Assembly (NCBI GenBank): GCA_017848205.1
Contig: JAGDDO010000007.1
Location: 1-7,880, forward strand
Source: Oscillospiraceae bacterium
GTDB lineage: Bacteria; Bacillota_A; Clostridia; Oscillospirales; Ruminococcaceae
DNA length: 7,880 nucleotides
Reading direction: 5' to 3'
Part shown: positions 5,597 through 7,880 of the stretch, in pieces
How the letters are laid out: each line of letters starts with the position of its first letter
Position numbering within the stretch: position 1 is the first letter of the stretch
Notes under the pieces: generated by a model
Databases searched by the model: none
Seen by the model: only the letters and a program-made list of their open reading frames with translations
What the model was told of the DNA's origin: nothing
Translations under genes and position numbers: made by a program

Positions 5597-7629
5597 CGGA
5601 ACTTCTGAAACCTGTGACCGTACTTAAGGGCGTGGCAGCCAGGCGCGCAGGACTCTATGCGAAGCTTGGCGTAAGCACGCCCTTCGATCTTCTTTACCAT
5701 ATTCCGCGAAATTACATCGACTACAGTGCTCCTGTACATATAAACAGTGCGGAGCTTAACATGAACAATGTGGTTGCCGGTACGGTGATGAAGAAATTTC
5801 CTGAACAGAAGATAAGAAAGGGACTGTCTATCTTCAAAGCGGTCGTTTCATGTGACGGAGTTCCTTTCACTGTTGTTTTCTACAACAACGTTTATACATT
5901 TGACGGTCTTGCCGAGGGAAGTGACTATATTTTTTACGGCAAAGTCACCGGAAATCTTGTATCCCGCGAGATGAACTCGCCGAAATACATTCCGGCAGGA
6001 GCTTCCGATACCCTGCGGGCAGTCTATCCCCTTACAGCAGGCCTTACGAATACCATGGTCCGCACAAACGTGGCCGAGTCCCTGAAAATTCTGGCTTCAG
6101 AGCCTCTTGAATTTCTTCCGGAGAACATAAAAAAGGAAAACGGACTCTGTGATCTTGACTACGCTCTTAAAAACATACACGTTCCCGAAAACATGGATGC
6201 CATGAAGCGTTCACGTTACAGACTGGCTTTCGACGAGCTTCTGAATCTTCAGCTCGGTATGCGCATGCTCCGCCGCCGGAACGCCGATGCAGCAGCCGGA
6301 TGCGTTATGTCAGCTGATGTTTCCGTAGATGAATTCAGGGACGGACTTCCGTTTACCATGACCGGCGCCCAGTCCGCCGCCGTAGACGATATAGTAAAGG
6401 ATATGTGCGGAAAACGCCCGATGAACCGTCTGCTTCAGGGCGACGTCGGAAGCGGTAAAACTGCCGTTGCAGCTGCGGCATGTTTTTTTGCAGTAAAAAA
6501 TTCATGCCAGTGTGCACTTATGGCACCTACCGAAATACTTGCGTCCCAGCATTTCAGAACGCTGAGCGGTTTTCTCACACCATTCGGCATAAGAGTCTGC
6601 GAACTTACCGGATCCATGACAGCACGCCAGAAAAATACCGTAAAGGCGGCTATAGAAGCCGGGGAATACGACGTAGTGGTCGGTACGCACGCAGTTATCC
6701 AGAAAGATGTTGTCTTTAAAAAACTTGCTCTTGTAATAACCGATGAACAGCACCGTTTCGGAGTGGGACAGAGAAACGCCCTTGCGATGAAGGGCGAGAA
6801 TCCTCACCGCCTCGTCATGTCGGCAACTCCTATACCAAGAACGCTTGCCATGATGATCTACGGTGATCTGGATATAAGTATAATAAACGAGCTTCCGGCA
6901 GGAAGAATGCCTGTCGAGACCTATGCCGTAACTGGCGGATACCGTGAACGCGCCTACGAGTTTATAAGGAAACACGTAAATGAGGGACGGCAGGCCTACA
7001 TCGTTTGTCCTGTTATCGAACAGAGCGAAACGGAACTTAAGTCTGCAGTCGAATACAGGGAAAACATTGAACTTAAATATTTTCCGGAATTCCGCGTGGG
7101 ACTTCTCCACGGAAAAATGACTCCGGCGGAAAAAGATGAAGTTATGAATGACTTCAAGGAAGGGCGAACTGACATACTTGTATCCACAACGGTAGTGGAA
7201 GTTGGTGTCGATGTGCCGAATGCCGTAGTTATGATGATAGAGAATGCCGACCGTTTCGGTCTTTCACAGCTTCATCAGCTGAGAGGACGTGTCGGACGCG
7301 GAAAGGAAAAAAGCTACTGCATTCTTGTAACTGACAGCCACAGCGAAGAGGCGAAGAAGCGTCTGAAGATAATCAGTTCACTTACTGACGGCTTTAAGAT
7401 ATCGGAAGAAGATCTTAAGCTCAGAGGTCCGGGAGACTTCTTCGGCAACAGACAGCACGGCCTTCCTGAACTTAAAATAGCTGACCTGGCAGCAGACACG
7501 CATATGCTTGCACTTACATCGGCTGCTGCGGAAAAGATAATCAAAGCCGATCCTGAACTGACTCTCCCCGAAAACAACGGCCTCCGCGGTGAGGTTATGA
7601 GACTCTTTGCTTCGTCTTCCGGAGATTAA
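5593..7629 (+). CDS. recG: ATP-dependent DNA helicase RecG
   Basis: RecG remodels stalled replication forks and branch-migrates Holliday junctions. The 678 residues fit the family (about 680-690). The N-terminal wedge/OB region begins with LKGVAARRAGLYAKLGV and LLYHIPRNYID. Helicase motifs follow in order: Walker A GDVGSGKT (283-290), DEQHRFG (384-390, motif II), SATPIPRT (410-417), STTVVEVGVDVPNA and QLRGRVGRG (562-570). The C-terminal family block KLRGPGDFFGNRQHGLPEL is present. The start ATG shares ATGA with the fakA stop, and there is no good ribosome binding site before it, so translation is probably coupled to fakA. In B. subtilis sdaAB and sdaAA sit between yloV and recG; here they are absent. 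No ordinary U-rich terminator follows; repeat copy 2 starts 13 bases after the stop. Confidence 0.98.
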   Translation: MTELLKPVTVLKGVAARRAGLYAKLGVSTPFDLLYHIPRNYIDYSAPVHINSAELNMNNVVAGTVMKKFPEQKIRKGLSIFKAVVSCDGVPFTVVFYNNVYTFDGLAEGSDYIFYGKVTGNLVSREMNSPKYIPAGASDTLRAVYPLTAGLTNTMVRTNVAESLKILASEPLEFLPENIKKENGLCDLDYALKNIHVPENMDAMKRSRYRLAFDELLNLQLGMRMLRRRNADAAAGCVMSADVSVDEFRDGLPFTMTGAQSAAVDDIVKDMCGKRPMNRLLQGDVGSGKTAVAAAACFFAVKNSCQCALMAPTEILASQHFRTLSGFLTPFGIRVCELTGSMTARQKNTVKAAIEAGEYDVVVGTHAVIQKDVVFKKLALVITDEQHRFGVGQRNALAMKGENPHRLVMSATPIPRTLAMMIYGDLDISIINELPAGRMPVETYAVTGGYRERAYEFIRKHVNEGRQAYIVCPVIEQSETELKSAVEYRENIELKYFPEFRVGLLHGKMTPAEKDEVMNDFKEGRTDILVSTTVVEVGVDVPNAVVMMIENADRFGLSQLHQLRGRVGRGKEKSYCILVTDSHSEEAKKRLKIISSLTDGFKISEEDLKLRGPGDFFGNRQHGLPELKIADLAADTHMLALTSAAAEKIIKADPELTLPENNGLRGEVMRLFASSSGD

Positions 7630-7642
7630 CAAACAGACTGTC

Positions 7643-7750
7643 GGGAAAACACTGATTTATTCATAAATAAGATGGGGCAGGGACTTTACCCCGCGATCTC
7701 CTCAACCGGAAATACGGCTAAGCCATATTTCCGGTTTAATTATTGTGTCT
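7643..7750. repeat. structured intergenic repeat, copy 2 (degenerate)
   Basis: Collinear with copy 1 in the same orientation. Shared stretches are GGGAAA, CTGATTTATTCATAAAT, TGGGGC, CCCCGC, CGGAAAT, ACGGC-TAA-GCC (against CCGGC-GAA-GCC) and TTTCCGGTTTAAT. The right-hand stem remains as a 13-bp hairpin with one mismatch (7706-7734). The left hairpin and the inverted ends have decayed, and the central hairpin is altered. Because it lies directly after recG and ends in a stem followed by GGTTTAATT, it may act as a weak transcription end, but there is no real U-tract. Confidence 0.8.
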
Positions 7751-7846
7751 GTAGTTTTATTCGGGAAGCATAAACTCCGTTTACTATTACTACACAATTC
7801 TCTCTGGTTCTGAACAAAAATAATGCAACATTCACAAACAAAGAAT

Positions 7847-7880
7847 TTATAAAAATTTTTTCAAAAAAAGTGTTGACAAG
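7847..7880 (+). promoter_or_regulatory. start of a promoter cut by the window edge
   Basis: An A/T-only-rich tract (7847-7869) leads into GTG and a perfect -35 box TTGACA (7873-7878); the -10 region lies outside. The A/T tract resembles an UP element, as found before strong stable-RNA promoters, but the downstream gene is unknown. The bases from 7751 to 7846 are A/T-rich, with no gene or clear signal seen. Confidence 0.5.

Noticed and set aside
1..7880. A novel defence, CRISPR, phage or biosynthetic system
   Set aside because: All recognised genes are housekeeping or thiamine genes; there are no spaced direct repeats, transposase, integrase or toxin-antitoxin pair. The only unexplained structure is the two-copy hairpin repeat.

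Overview
The window comes from a low-to-moderate GC endospore-lineage Firmicute, most likely a clostridial gut or rumen bacterium of the Ruminococcus type. This is inference, from SpoVS, the YmdB-SpoVS gene pair, the YloU-YloV-RecG gene set, strong AGGAGG ribosome binding sites and sigma-A promoters with TTGACA/TATAAT-like boxes. No phage, CRISPR or defence genes are visible, and all recognised genes are core or metabolic.

The layout is two divergent arms around a regulatory region at about 3282-3596. The left arm is on the minus strand: ymdB (3281-2517), spoVS (2397-2137), then a separate thiamine unit of TPP riboswitch, intrinsic terminator, thiC (1880-582) and thiE (585 to the window edge). 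thiE is broken by one in-frame TGA at codon 150, although its reading frame continues intact on the far side to the edge. The right arm is on the plus strand: an Asp23/YloU-family gene (3597-3953), a FakA/YloV DAK2-domain gene (3968-5596) and recG (5593-7629). They are tightly packed, and the last two overlap by 4 bases.

Most control elements are directly readable. thiC has a TTGACA-18-TATACT promoter running straight into a TPP aptamer, followed by a strong intrinsic terminator, so thiamine pyrophosphate should stop transcription before thiC. spoVS has its own TTGCAA-17-TATAAT promoter, a TTG start behind a perfect AGGAGG, and a strong hairpin terminator. The ymdB and yloU promoters diverge from one another between 3442 and 3510.

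The most unusual content is a degenerate repeat of about 108 bases present twice in the same orientation: copy 1 at 3318-3427, in the predicted ymdB leader, and copy 2 at 7643-7750, 13 bases after the recG stop. Copy 1 has near-perfect terminal inverted repeats and three hairpins, two of them capped by the heptamer GCGAAGC, which is known as an exceptionally stable DNA mini-hairpin. Copy 2 is decayed. This looks like a small non-coding, possibly mobile, structured element. The window ends inside what appears to be another promoter, with an A/T-rich tract and TTGACA at 7873-7878.
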